64,000 nt of DNA from Micromonospora tulbaghiae (GTDB lineage: Bacteria > Actinomycetota > Actinomycetes > Mycobacteriales > Micromonosporaceae), in assembly GCF_900091605.1 (NCBI RefSeq), contig NZ_FMCQ01000005.1, positions 400,493-464,492 on the forward strand, written 5' to 3'. Below are positions 43,008 through 53,621 of the stretch, one piece after another (position 1 is the first letter of the stretch; each line of letters opens with the position of its first letter). The notes under the pieces were generated by a model. The model was not told the DNA's origin, did not search any database, and saw only the letters and a program-made list of their open reading frames with translations. The position numbers and the translations under genes are program-made.

Positions 43008-43163
43008 GTGCCCGCCCTACCCCCGTCCGGACCGCCGGAAACGGCCGGGGCCGGCTACCGCCCACCGCCGTGAGCGGCCGTTCAGCGAGCCGGGGCGTGC
43101 TTCCGGCGCACCGGCCCCGCCCGGCCGTCGTGCCCGCACGTCGTCGCGGAGCAGCATGACGGC

Positions 43164-45044
<1,881 letters not shown>

Positions 45045-45074
45045 CGCGACCGGGCCGACCCCGCGCCGGACGGA

Positions 45075-45108
45075 CGGTCCCCGGCCGGACTCCACCGGCC
45101 GGGGACCG
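45075..45108. terminator. Bidirectional terminator, prpE / M14 peptidase
   Basis: Perfect 14-bp stem (45075-45088 with 45095-45108) with a six-base loop between the two convergent genes, seven bases from the peptidase stop. Confidence 0.82.
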
Positions 45109-45115
45109 CTTGCGG

Positions 45116-47236
45116 TCAGCGCCGGACCGGGTTGCCGGCGGCGTAGTCGCGGGCGACCCGGACCAGTTCCACCAGGCCGCCGGCGTACTCCTGCGCCTCG
45201 GCGTGCGCCTCGTCGAACGGCGGCTGGAAGCCGACGCCCTCCCACTGACCGGTGGCCTCGTTCCACCTGTCGTTGCCCACCTCGAAGTCCCAGGCGAAGA
45301 TGCCCAGCTCGTAGTAGAGCTGGTCGGCCGAGTTGCCGGCCGCCGAGTAGAGCACGTCGGCGACCGGGCCGGTCTGCGACGGCCAGGTGACGGTGCCGCG
45401 CTCGGCCGCGATGGCGCCGACGATGCGCCGCGCGCTGCCCAGGAACAGCGTCGACTCGTCGATCGACGGGCGCGGCAGCGTCACCCGCCCGTCGGCCTTG
45501 TACGCCCCGGGCGGCCACATGAAGTAGCCGCCGTACGAGTGCACGTTCATCGCGAACTTGATGTTCGGGTGGGCCTTGGCCAGGTCGATCACGTTGCGGC
45601 CCTCCGGCTCGGACAGCTCCGCCGTGCCCGCGTAATTGCCGGACAGGCAGTTCGCGCTCGCGCCCACGTACCCGTCGAACAGGGATCCGACCGTGTAGTT
45701 GCGGTTGACGTCGACGCCCCACATGGTGCGGTACTTCGGGTCGCGGGAGGCCCCGGTGCAGTGGTTGACCAGGTTCTTGCGCTGGAAGTTGTAGTCGTGG
45801 AACGAGTAGTTCGCGCCGTCCGGGTTGACGGTCGGTACGACGAACACGTCCACCTGCTCCAGCAGCTTGCGGGTCGCCGCGTCGGTACGCGCGTTCGCCA
45901 GCAGCCGCTCGGCGAACTCCAGCGTCACGAGCGGTGTGGCCCATTCGCGGGCGTGTTCCTGCGAGTAAGCCAGCACACCGATCCGGGAGCCGTCGCGGTG
46001 CTTGCCGATCCGCAGCGCCTGCACCGTCCACGGCCGGGCCGGCACCTCGGTGCCCTGCAATCCGTCGTCGAGGCGTACCGGCCCGGCGACCGGCATCGGC
46101 AGCCCGGCCGAGCCGTCCTCCACGGTGGCCCGGAAGCGGGCGCCCCGCGGGGCGTTGATCAGGGCGGCGACGTCGTCGGTGGTGCTCGTGACCTTGCCCG
46201 CGCGGTCGGTGGCCAGCGAGATGGTGAGCACCCGGTCCCGGTAGCGCATGCTCAGCGGCCGGTTCGGCCGGCCCGGGTCGACGGTGCGTACCTGCACGCC
46301 GTTCATGCCCTGGTCGCCGAAGTGGACCGACTCCACCACGACGGCGGCGGCCGCCGGGTCGCCCAGGTAGGCGGCGGCGTTGCGGCGGTAGCCCTGGGTC
46401 TTGTTCGGCAGGTCGATCACGTCGACCAGGTCGCGGTACTGGCGGCCGAGCCGGGCGATGCGCGCCTTGATGTCCACGGGCGTCAGGTACGCGTCGATGA
46501 AGTCCTTCTGGTAGCCGGCCGGCTGCGGCGGCGGGGTCGCGTTCGGCCAGAGCGACGGCGTCACCGGCCGGCTCGTGCCGCCCAGCGTGGAGGTGGCGGT
46601 GAGCTGCACCGGCCGGCTCGGCACCGGCTGCGGCAGCGCGTAGTGGTACTGGTACTCGCCCGAGTCCTCGAAGCGGTACAGCGGGAACGAGCCGGTGGCG
46701 CCGTCGGCGGTCCGCCAGGTGACAGTGATCTCGACGTCCGGGTCGTCGGTGGCGGTGGTGGCGACCTGGGCCTGGAGGAACGTCCTGCCGCCGGTGGTCC
46801 ACCAGTACGCCTGGAGGAACTGGAGGGTGTCGACGGCGGCGGCGCCGCTCGTACGCAGCCCGGCGCGGGTGCGGTCCTGCGCCGCGCGGCGGCTCTCGGC
46901 GATCCGGCGGGTGCCGTCGTCGGCGCGCTGCACCACCTGCACGGCGGTGGCCCCCTGCCGGGTGAGGTCGGCGAGCTGCCGTCCGGTGAGGACCAGGTCG
47001 GCGATCAACGCGCCGTCGCGCGAGCGGGGACGGTTGGCCAGGTCGGCGCCGCCCGCTACCAGGCGGTCGAGCTGCGCCCGGTCGGCGAGCCGCACGCGGA
47101 CCAGAGCGGTCTCGGTGGTGGCGAGCGTGATCGCGGGGGAGGGCGGTGCGGCGGCGCCCGGCCCGGGATGGGCCAGCGCCGCGGCGATCAGGATGCTGGT
47201 GGTGGCGAGTGCGGTCCACCGTCGTCGGACGAACAC
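45116..47236 (-). CDS. Secreted M14 zinc carboxypeptidase
   Basis: A 706-residue exported peptidase. A signal peptide (RRRWTALATTSILIAAALAH) precedes a ~300-residue N-terminal region and an M14 catalytic domain. The zinc ligands are in YSQEHAREWATPLVTLEFAE (H-x-x-E) and the later MNVHSYGGYF, with substrate residues in PTVNPDGANY and VDVNRNY and the catalytic Glu in ELGIFAWDFEVGND. GTG 47236 has AGGAGG about five bases upstream; an in-frame GTG/ATG further up would add a non-signal tail. The gene follows the Hsp70-propeller gene on the same strand after 77 bases. Confidence 0.9.
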   Translation of the reverse strand: MFVRRRWTALATTSILIAAALAHPGPGAAAPPSPAITLATTETALVRVRLADRAQLDRLVAGGADLANRPRSRDGALIADLVLTGRQLADLTRQGATAVQVVQRADDGTRRIAESRRAAQDRTRAGLRTSGAAAVDTLQFLQAYWWTTGGRTFLQAQVATTATDDPDVEITVTWRTADGATGSFPLYRFEDSGEYQYHYALPQPVPSRPVQLTATSTLGGTSRPVTPSLWPNATPPPQPAGYQKDFIDAYLTPVDIKARIARLGRQYRDLVDVIDLPNKTQGYRRNAAAYLGDPAAAAVVVESVHFGDQGMNGVQVRTVDPGRPNRPLSMRYRDRVLTISLATDRAGKVTSTTDDVAALINAPRGARFRATVEDGSAGLPMPVAGPVRLDDGLQGTEVPARPWTVQALRIGKHRDGSRIGVLAYSQEHAREWATPLVTLEFAERLLANARTDAATRKLLEQVDVFVVPTVNPDGANYSFHDYNFQRKNLVNHCTGASRDPKYRTMWGVDVNRNYTVGSLFDGYVGASANCLSGNYAGTAELSEPEGRNVIDLAKAHPNIKFAMNVHSYGGYFMWPPGAYKADGRVTLPRPSIDESTLFLGSARRIVGAIAAERGTVTWPSQTGPVADVLYSAAGNSADQLYYELGIFAWDFEVGNDRWNEATGQWEGVGFQPPFDEAHAEAQEYAGGLVELVRVARDYAAGNPVRR

Positions 47237-47313
47237 GGGGCCTCCTGACGAACGTCGATCTCTCTGCCGTTCACACCAGCCGAGGCATCGATCGCTGTCA
47301 AGCTCACTTCCGG

Positions 47314-50274
47314 TCAGCCGGCGAACCGGTACAACCGGAACTCCTTGTCCGCGCCGCACATCAGCATCTCGGTGTTCCACGAGCAGGACTCGCTGCGGAT
47401 CTGCTTCAACTGCCCCATCTCGACCGGCTTGCCGTCCACCGCCGTCCCGGCGAGGACCCGGTCGTCCTCGTACGCGCTCGGCGCCTCGGAGAAGATCAGC
47501 AGGTTTCCGGCGTCCAGCCGGACCGCGAACCCGTCCCGGTCGCGCATCACCACCGCGCCGTCCGGCGCGAACAGCGTCACCGCGTCCGGTGAGTCCCGCC
47601 CGGCCAGCACGTGCTCACCCACCGGCACCAGCGACTCGGCGCGCGGCGCCGGCCACTGCCGGGTGCCCGCACCCTCGGTCGCCGCCACCACCCGGGTGTC
47701 GTCGGCGCCGCTGCCGGGCGTCTCCAGCAGGCACACGCGACGTTCCCCGCAGGTGACGAGATCCTTCACCCGGCCGCCCTGCGCCGGTGCCTCGTACAGG
47801 ACGTTCGGCGTGCCGAGACCGCCCAGGTCGTACGCGAGCACCCGCAGGCCACGATCGTTCTCCGCCACGTACAGCCGGTCGTCGCGGGCGGCCATCGGAT
47901 CGTCGAGGCCGGCCATGTTGCCCCGCTCCTTGAGGATCTTCCCGCTGCGCATGTCCAGGACCCGGACCGAGCGGTCCGCGCCGACCTGCACGAGCCGGTC
48001 CGCCTTCCCCGCCCACGGCGCGAGGGGCGCGCCCTCGGCGTCGGCGGGGCCGTCCAGTGCCGCGCCCGTGCGTACCGGGACGACCTTCGTGCGCGCGTCG
48101 CCGTACTCGGTGCGCGGGTTGCGCCGCTCCCACCGCTGCCGGCCGTCGTCCAGCCGCAGCCCGACCAGGCGTTCGCCGGTGCGGTCCAGCCGGACGATCG
48201 TGTCGGGCCCGAGGTACAGGGTGTCGTCGCGGCCGACATCGGTCTGCCAGCGCTGCTTGCCGGAGTCGCCGTCGAGCACCGCGAGCACGCGCGGGGTGCC
48301 GCTGCCGGTGGCGTCGCCGAGGACGAGCAGCCCGTCGGGCAGCGCCCGGACCCCCGCCCACCGCTGCGCGGCCGCGTCGGTCCGCTTCTCCCAGACCGTC
48401 TTCCCGGTGGCCGCCTCGACGGCCGTCACGTGGAGATGGTCGTCGGGCAGCGAACGGACCAGGTAGGCGCGTTCCCCGAGCGTCGCGGTGAACATCTGGT
48501 CCGGCCGCGTGTCACCGGCGGCCACCGTCCTCACCAGCTCGGCGGTGTGGAAGTCCAGCGCCGGGTGCCGGTCCCGGAACACCCAGAGCAGCGCCGCCGC
48601 CGCCACGGCGACGACCACGAGACCCGCGCCGAGCGCGATCCACCGGCCGCGCCGTGGCCGACCGCCGCCGGGCCGGACACCGCCCGGGGCGGGGGAGAAG
48701 GGCGCCCCGGGTACGCCTGGACCGGGCCCCGCCGGCGGCCATCCTCCACCGGGCGGGGGCGGCGGCATCCCGGGTACGCCGGTTCCGGCGTGGTGCGCGG
48801 CGGGCGCTGCCCCCGGCGGCACGAAACCGTGGGCGCCCGGAGCGCCGTCGTACCTCGGGTGCGGGACCGGGCCCCCGGCGAGCGGCGTGCCGTCGTACCT
48901 CGTGGGGGACGTCGGTGGGACGGGCCCGTCGGCGACCAGCGTGCCGTGCGGACCGGCGGGCGCCGCGTCCGCTCCGCCGAACGGCGCGGTCGGGTTCGGC
49001 CTCGTCGCACCGGCGGGGACCGTGGCCGCGGTGGCGTCCGCAGCCGATCCGGGCGGGGTGGGCGCGGGTTCGGCCGGCTCGGGCCGGGTCGGCGCGGGTG
49101 GTGCCGACGCCGGGTGGGCGGGACGGCCGGACCGCCGGGGCAGCGGCAGGTCGGTGAGCGCGCCCTCGGCGACCGGCATCTCCGGCTGTTCCAGCACCGT
49201 CGGCGCGATGCCCAGCTCGGCGTGCAGCAGCCGGGCCACGAGCGGCACCCGCGTCGACCCGCCGACCAGGAACAGGCCGGAGAGCTGCTCGGGGCGCAGC
49301 CCGGCGGCGGCGGTCACCTCCCGGGTCTCCGTCACCGCCCGGGCCAGCAGCGGCGCGGCCAGGCGTTCGAAGTCCTCGCGGGACAGCGGGACCGCCGCCT
49401 CCACCCCCGGTACGGCGACCGGCGCCACCATGGCCCGGGACAGCATCTCCTTGGCGCCGCGCACGTTGTCCCAGAGCTGCTGGCGGTCCCGCCGCTCGGC
49501 GGTGGTCGCCGGGTCGGTCAGCCGGGCCCACTCGCGCGGGTGGACCGGGCCGACCAGCTCGCCGAGCCGTCCGAGCAGGGCCGCGTCCAGGTCGAGACCG
49601 CCGAGGTCGGGGATCCCGCCGGTGGCGACCAGCTGGAAACCGGAGTCGCCCCACGGGTCGGCGCCCTCGTTGCGCAGCACCGCCACGTCGAGCGTGCCGC
49701 CGCCGAAGTCGAACACCGCCACCGAGCCGCCCACCGGCACCGGCCGGCGCAGCACCTGCGTGAAGTAGCGCGCGGCGGCCACCGGCTCGCGCAGCAGGCG
49801 GGTGCCCGGCGCGATCGGCCCGGCCAGCGTGTGCTCGGCCGCGGCCGGCCAGCCGGCGAGTTCCAGCGCGTCGTGCAGCACCTGACGGCGGGCCGGCGTC
49901 CAGGCCGCCGGGTGGGTGACCACCGCCGGGGGCAGCATCCCGACCGCCGCCACCGCCGCGTCCGCGACCGCGCGCAGCGTCGCGGCCAGCAGCTCCGCCG
50001 GCCGGTACGCCCGCCCGCCCAGCTCCACCGTCTCCTCGTCGACCCGGCGCTTCGGGTTCGGCTCGTAGCCGGCCGGGTCGGCCTGGGCCAGGCGCTGCGC
50101 GTCCCGCCCGACGTGCAGGTGGCCGTCCGCGTCGGCGTGGACGCCGGACGGCAGGATCGGGTGGCCGTCCACGAGCACCGGCCGGGTCCGCCCGTCCGGC
50201 CAGCGCAGCACCGCCACGGTGTTCGAGGTGCCGAGGTCCACGCCGAGGGCGAAACCGTCCTGCTGGCCTGCCAT
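47314..50274 (-). CDS. Membrane-anchored Hsp70-family ATPase with an extracytoplasmic beta-propeller-like domain
   Basis: A 986-residue protein. Residues 1-375 form an Hsp70/DnaK-like ATPase: GVDLGTSNTVAVL (phosphate 1), VAVFDFGGGTLDVAVL (phosphate 2) and GLFLVGGSTRVPLV (adenosine). The usual substrate-binding domain is absent; instead there is a ~160-residue Pro/Gly/Ala linker (380-543) with repeated RYDG units, one membrane helix (545-567) and a ~420-residue outer domain with PQQ/WD-like blades (KTVWEKRTDAAAQRW, QRWETDVG-like repeats, GKIL). The topology suggests ATP-driven sensing or control across the membrane. ATG 50274. Confidence 0.82.
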   Translation of the reverse strand: MAGQQDGFALGVDLGTSNTVAVLRWPDGRTRPVLVDGHPILPSGVHADADGHLHVGRDAQRLAQADPAGYEPNPKRRVDEETVELGGRAYRPAELLAATLRAVADAAVAAVGMLPPAVVTHPAAWTPARRQVLHDALELAGWPAAAEHTLAGPIAPGTRLLREPVAAARYFTQVLRRPVPVGGSVAVFDFGGGTLDVAVLRNEGADPWGDSGFQLVATGGIPDLGGLDLDAALLGRLGELVGPVHPREWARLTDPATTAERRDRQQLWDNVRGAKEMLSRAMVAPVAVPGVEAAVPLSREDFERLAAPLLARAVTETREVTAAAGLRPEQLSGLFLVGGSTRVPLVARLLHAELGIAPTVLEQPEMPVAEGALTDLPLPRRSGRPAHPASAPPAPTRPEPAEPAPTPPGSAADATAATVPAGATRPNPTAPFGGADAAPAGPHGTLVADGPVPPTSPTRYDGTPLAGGPVPHPRYDGAPGAHGFVPPGAAPAAHHAGTGVPGMPPPPPGGGWPPAGPGPGVPGAPFSPAPGGVRPGGGRPRRGRWIALGAGLVVVAVAAAALLWVFRDRHPALDFHTAELVRTVAAGDTRPDQMFTATLGERAYLVRSLPDDHLHVTAVEAATGKTVWEKRTDAAAQRWAGVRALPDGLLVLGDATGSGTPRVLAVLDGDSGKQRWQTDVGRDDTLYLGPDTIVRLDRTGERLVGLRLDDGRQRWERRNPRTEYGDARTKVVPVRTGAALDGPADAEGAPLAPWAGKADRLVQVGADRSVRVLDMRSGKILKERGNMAGLDDPMAARDDRLYVAENDRGLRVLAYDLGGLGTPNVLYEAPAQGGRVKDLVTCGERRVCLLETPGSGADDTRVVAATEGAGTRQWPAPRAESLVPVGEHVLAGRDSPDAVTLFAPDGAVVMRDRDGFAVRLDAGNLLIFSEAPSAYEDDRVLAGTAVDGKPVEMGQLKQIRSESCSWNTEMLMCGADKEFRLYRFAG

Positions 50275-50402
50275 CCGCGGCTACCTCCACCACCCGACGA
50301 GGATGTCCGGCCCGCATCGTACGCAGGCCGCGCCGCCGCGCCGTTCACCCGGCCCGGGAATGGACTGGCCGGTACGGCCCCCGGCCGCATACCGTCACCG
50401 TC

Positions 50403-51050
50403 ATGAAGGTGATCTCCGTCAACGTGGGCCGACCGCAACCGAACCCGTGGAAGGGGATCGGGGCCACCGGCATCGACAAGCGGCCCGTGGACGGTCGCGT
50501 CGCCGTCACCGCGCCCGGCCCCAAGGGCACCGGTGACGTCGGGCTCGCCGGTGACCGGGTCTACGACGTCGCCCACCACGGCGGCACCGACCAGGCGGTC
50601 TACGCGTACGCGCGGGAGGACCTCGACCACTGGGAGGCCGAGCTGGGCCGCCCGCTCGCCGACGGCAGCTTCGGCGAGAACCTGACCACCACCGGGCTGG
50701 ACGTCAACGGCGCGCGGATCGGCGAGCGGTGGCGGATCGGGCCGGACCTGGTGCTGGAGGTCTCCTGCCCGCGCATCCCCTGCGGCACGTTCCAGGGGTG
50801 GCTGGGCGAGCGCGGCTGGATCAAGCGGTTCACCCAGGAGGTACGGCCCGGGGCGTACCTGCGGGTGATCACGCCGGGCAGCGTCGGCGCCGGGGACCCG
50901 GTCGAGGTCGTGCACCGGCCCGACCACGACGTGACTGTGGCGCTGGTGTTCCGGGCCACGATGCTGGAGCCGGAGCTGCTGCCCCGGCTGCTGGTCGCTG
51001 ACGCGCTGCCCGCGGAGGACATGGCGCAGCTCCGCCGCCGCCTGGCCTGA
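50403..51050 (+). CDS. MOSC domain-containing protein (YiiM-like)
   Basis: A 215-residue MOSC protein of the YiiM type: WKGIGATGIDKRPVDGRVAV, GLAGDRVYDVAHHGGTDQAV, FGENLTTTGLDVNGARIGER and the cysteine in EVSCPRIPCGTFQGWLGE expected to bind the molybdenum cofactor. Related enzymes reduce N-hydroxylated compounds with a partner reductase. ATG 50403 is the start. It is divergent from the Hsp70-propeller gene. Confidence 0.9.
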   Translation: MKVISVNVGRPQPNPWKGIGATGIDKRPVDGRVAVTAPGPKGTGDVGLAGDRVYDVAHHGGTDQAVYAYAREDLDHWEAELGRPLADGSFGENLTTTGLDVNGARIGERWRIGPDLVLEVSCPRIPCGTFQGWLGERGWIKRFTQEVRPGAYLRVITPGSVGAGDPVEVVHRPDHDVTVALVFRATMLEPELLPRLLVADALPAEDMAQLRRRLA

Positions 51051-51061
51051 CCGGCGGACCG

Positions 51062-51577
51062 TCAGGGGTGTCCGCCTCCGGCCCGCCGCCGGGCCGCCAC
51101 CACCAGCCCGGCGACGAGTACCGCCACTGTCGCGCCGCCGACGATCCACCAGGGGCCGGGAACGTGCCGTGCCGCGACCTGCGTCCGCTCCGCCGAGACG
51201 GCGGACGGGGTGGCGGCGAGCGCCGGGGCCGAGATCTCGCGGATCCCGGCGCACAGCCCGGTGGCACCGGCGGACGAGTTCACCCGGTACCGCGCGCCGA
51301 CGCGGAAGCCGTAGCCGCAACCCTCCTCGCTGCGCGACACCTTCAGGCCGAGCGTGTCCCCGACCCCGGCGCCGCCCTTCTCGACCGACTCGACGGTGAT
51401 CCGGACCCCGCGGTCGGTCACCTCCGAGACGCTGCCGACGACGATGCTGTCCGCCCGCTCGTCCCGCTCGGCCGTGGACAGGGCGCACGAGCAGGCCCAC
51501 GCGGGTTCGGCGGGTGACATGACCACGACCAGGCCGAGCGCGGCCAGGGCGACGACGAGCAGGGCACGAAGTCTCAT
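51062..51577 (-). CDS. Exported membrane-anchored protein, NTR/TIMP-like
   Basis: A 171-residue protein: signal peptide (LRALLVVALAALGLVVVMSP), then the sequence PAWACSCALSTAERDERADS, the Cys-x-Cys start of TIMP/netrin-like (NTR) domains after cleavage. A beta-barrel-like body with further Cys (SEEGCGYGFRVG, ATGLCAG) follows, then a C-terminal membrane helix (WWIVGGATVAVLVAGLVVAA) and a basic tail. The domain type is a pattern-level call. ATG 51577 puts the signal at the N-terminus. It converges on the MOSC gene. Confidence 0.72.
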   Translation of the reverse strand: MRLRALLVVALAALGLVVVMSPAEPAWACSCALSTAERDERADSIVVGSVSEVTDRGVRITVESVEKGGAGVGDTLGLKVSRSEEGCGYGFRVGARYRVNSSAGATGLCAGIREISAPALAATPSAVSAERTQVAARHVPGPWWIVGGATVAVLVAGLVVAARRRAGGGHP

Positions 51578-51658
51578 GGCCGCTTCGACGCCGCCGGACA
51601 CCAGTCGGTTCCGCGCCCGCTTGACGTCGACCGGACTTCAGGTCGGACGCTTGCGGAC

Positions 51659-52690
51659 GTGCTGAACTCCGTACTCGACGAGGCGTACGAGCGCGTACGC
51701 CACACCGGTCCCGAGCGCGACGGGTGGCTGTCCAACCACGTGCCGATGGCGGCGGAGGCCCTGGTGCGCCACGGGCACGAGCGAGCAGTGCACCGCTGGA
51801 TCGACGCGTACGCCGACCGGCTGGAGGAACGCCCGCGCGGCATCCGGCGCATCGCCGCCGACGAGTGGCGCGACCCGCTCGGCGACCCGGTGCGTACCGG
51901 CGACTGGCTCGACCTCTTCGACCGCGAGCTGGCCGGCGACCCGTGGCGCGACGTGCTGGCCCGGTGGTGGCCACGACTGCTGCCGGGCATCGCCGCCGGC
52001 GCCACCCACGGCGTCATCCGCGTCGGCCACGCCGTGCGCGCGCTGCTCGACGCCGAGACCGCACCGCGCGTGACCGAACTCGGCCAGGGGCTCGCCTACT
52101 GGGCCGCCCGCTGGCAGCCGCTCGCACCGCCCGGCGCCGGGCCGTACCCCGGAACCGACGCCCGGTCCGCGCTCGACGCGGTTCCCCGCGTACCCGACCA
52201 GCGGTTCGGCATCCGGTCGCGCCTGGCGCAGCTGGCCGACCTGGACCGGTGGCCGGCCGTCGCGGCGGCCGTGCCCGGCGACGCCGCCGACGACGTGCCC
52301 ACCCGGCTCGCCGCTGTCGTCGACGCCGCGGTGGTCCGGCACGGCACGCACGGGTACGCCAGTCCCGTGATGCTCGTGCACGCAGCCACCGCGCCGAACG
52401 CCGTGCTGCGCACTCTGCCGGCCCTGCCACCGGCGCTGTGGCAGCCGAGCCTGGCCGCCGCCTGGGCCGCGACCGCCGCCGTCACCGCGGCCTACGCCCC
52501 GGCCGGGGCCCGTTCCCTCCCGCCGGCCGCCGGGCCGGAACTCGACGAGGTGATGGCGCGGGCGCTGGACACCGGGGACGCGCACGCGATCAAATTCATC
52601 GACACCCTGAGCGATGCGTACGCCCGCAGCGGCGACCCGGCCCTGCTCGCCGTCGCCACCCGATCCGTCGAGCAGATCGCCGCGGACTGA
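51659..52690 (+). CDS. Questin-oxidase-like protein (DUF4243)
   Basis: A 343-residue protein with the questin oxidase family layout: HTGPERDGWLSNHVPMAAEA, a helical THGVIRVGHAVRALLD motif and the C-terminal HAIKFIDTLSDAYARSGD. In fungi such enzymes carry out Baeyer-Villiger-type ring opening; bacterial homologues are uncharacterised. GTG 51659 gives the usual family start. It reads into a deaminase gene 15 bases downstream, which may be co-transcribed. Confidence 0.68.
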   Translation: MLNSVLDEAYERVRHTGPERDGWLSNHVPMAAEALVRHGHERAVHRWIDAYADRLEERPRGIRRIAADEWRDPLGDPVRTGDWLDLFDRELAGDPWRDVLARWWPRLLPGIAAGATHGVIRVGHAVRALLDAETAPRVTELGQGLAYWAARWQPLAPPGAGPYPGTDARSALDAVPRVPDQRFGIRSRLAQLADLDRWPAVAAAVPGDAADDVPTRLAAVVDAAVVRHGTHGYASPVMLVHAATAPNAVLRTLPALPPALWQPSLAAAWAATAAVTAAYAPAGARSLPPAAGPELDEVMARALDTGDAHAIKFIDTLSDAYARSGDPALLAVATRSVEQIAAD

Positions 52691-52705
52691 ACACGTGGAG
52701 GGCCG

Positions 52706-53131
52706 ATGACACCCGACGACGAAGCGTTCCTGCGCCGCGCCTTGGAACTCGCCGACCGGGCCGGCGCGTCCGGCGAACGGCCGTTCGCGTCGCTGCTCGT
52801 CGGCGCGGACGGCACGGTCCTGATCGAGGACCACAACACGGTGGTCTCCGACCGGGACGTCACCGCCCACCCGGAGCTGAAACTGGCCCGCTGGGCCGCC
52901 CGTCAGCTCGCCCCCGAGGCCGCGGTCGCCACCACCATGTACACCAGTTGCCAGCCCTGCCCGATGTGCACCGTGGCGATCAACGCATCAGGCCTCGGCC
53001 GGGTCGTGTACGCGCTGTCCACCGAGCAGTTCGAGCAGGTCAAACCGGCCACGCCCGCGCCGCGCCCGGTGCGGTACGACGGGCCGGCGCTGTTCGACGA
53101 GGCACGCCGGCCGATAGAGGACCACTACTAG
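52706..53131 (+). CDS. Nucleoside deaminase (CDA/TadA-like fold)
   Basis: A 141-residue zinc deaminase with TAHPELKLARWAARQL and TSCQPCPMCTVAINASGL: zinc ligands His and two Cys, and Glu as proton shuttle. The HPE variant replaces the HAE of TadA and is common in free nucleobase/nucleoside deaminases rather than tRNA editors. Substrate (guanine, cytosine or a nucleoside) is not determined. ATG 52706 follows GAGGGCC. Confidence 0.82.
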   Translation: MTPDDEAFLRRALELADRAGASGERPFASLLVGADGTVLIEDHNTVVSDRDVTAHPELKLARWAARQLAPEAAVATTMYTSCQPCPMCTVAINASGLGRVVYALSTEQFEQVKPATPAPRPVRYDGPALFDEARRPIEDHY

Positions 53132-53271
53132 GCACCCGGGCGACGGTGGACGCGCCACGGCGGAGCACCGGGTCGAGCGGCGCGGTGGCCTCCGGCGTCG
53201 CTACACGGCCGTACGGTGGCCGCCTCTGCTGCGAGGAAGCGGCTGGGCAGAGATGTGGAGATGGTGAAACC

Positions 53272-53511
53272 GTGACCGCACCGGAATCGGCGCGGCAGAT
53301 CGCCGAAGAGTTCCTGGACACCGAGATCCGATACCGCTTCCCCCACCCGGTCGTCATCGTGGACGACGCCGTGAAGGAACTCGACGACGTGTACGTGTTC
53401 CCCTACGACGGGAAGGCATACGTCGAATCCGGCGACTGGCGCGAGGCGATGGCCGGCAACTCTCCGGTCGCGGTGGACAAGCGAACGGGCGAAGCCCGCT
53501 TCTCTGCCTGA
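53272..53511 (+). CDS. Imm35/YrhB-like immunity protein, orphan
   Basis: A 79-residue protein: ESARQIAEEFLDTEIRYRFP, VDDAVKELDDVYVFPYDGKA, then YVESGDWREAMAGNSPVAVD and KRTGEARF. This is the Imm35-type pattern (a strand ending in Y-x-x-S/T-G-D, an A-G-N-x-P turn and V-D-x-x-T-G) of immunity proteins against polymorphic toxins. No toxin gene adjoins it, so it would act as an orphan immunity gene. GTG 53272 is preferred; an ATG nearby is out of frame. Confidence 0.7.
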   Translation: MTAPESARQIAEEFLDTEIRYRFPHPVVIVDDAVKELDDVYVFPYDGKAYVESGDWREAMAGNSPVAVDKRTGEARFSA

Positions 53512-53621
53512 ACGCGGAGATCGCCTGCCCACGCACCGGGTGCCGGCACCGTCGTCACGCGGGGCGCCGCGGACGGTGCGCGACGCCTACGCTGTGCCGC
53601 ACGGCGACAGGGGGTGGGCCG

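Noticed and set aside
42636..43073. Plus-strand gene over the 42756-43007 protein
   Set aside because: Antisense to a frame with normal codon bias and a natural N-terminus; its own translation is Arg/Val low complexity.
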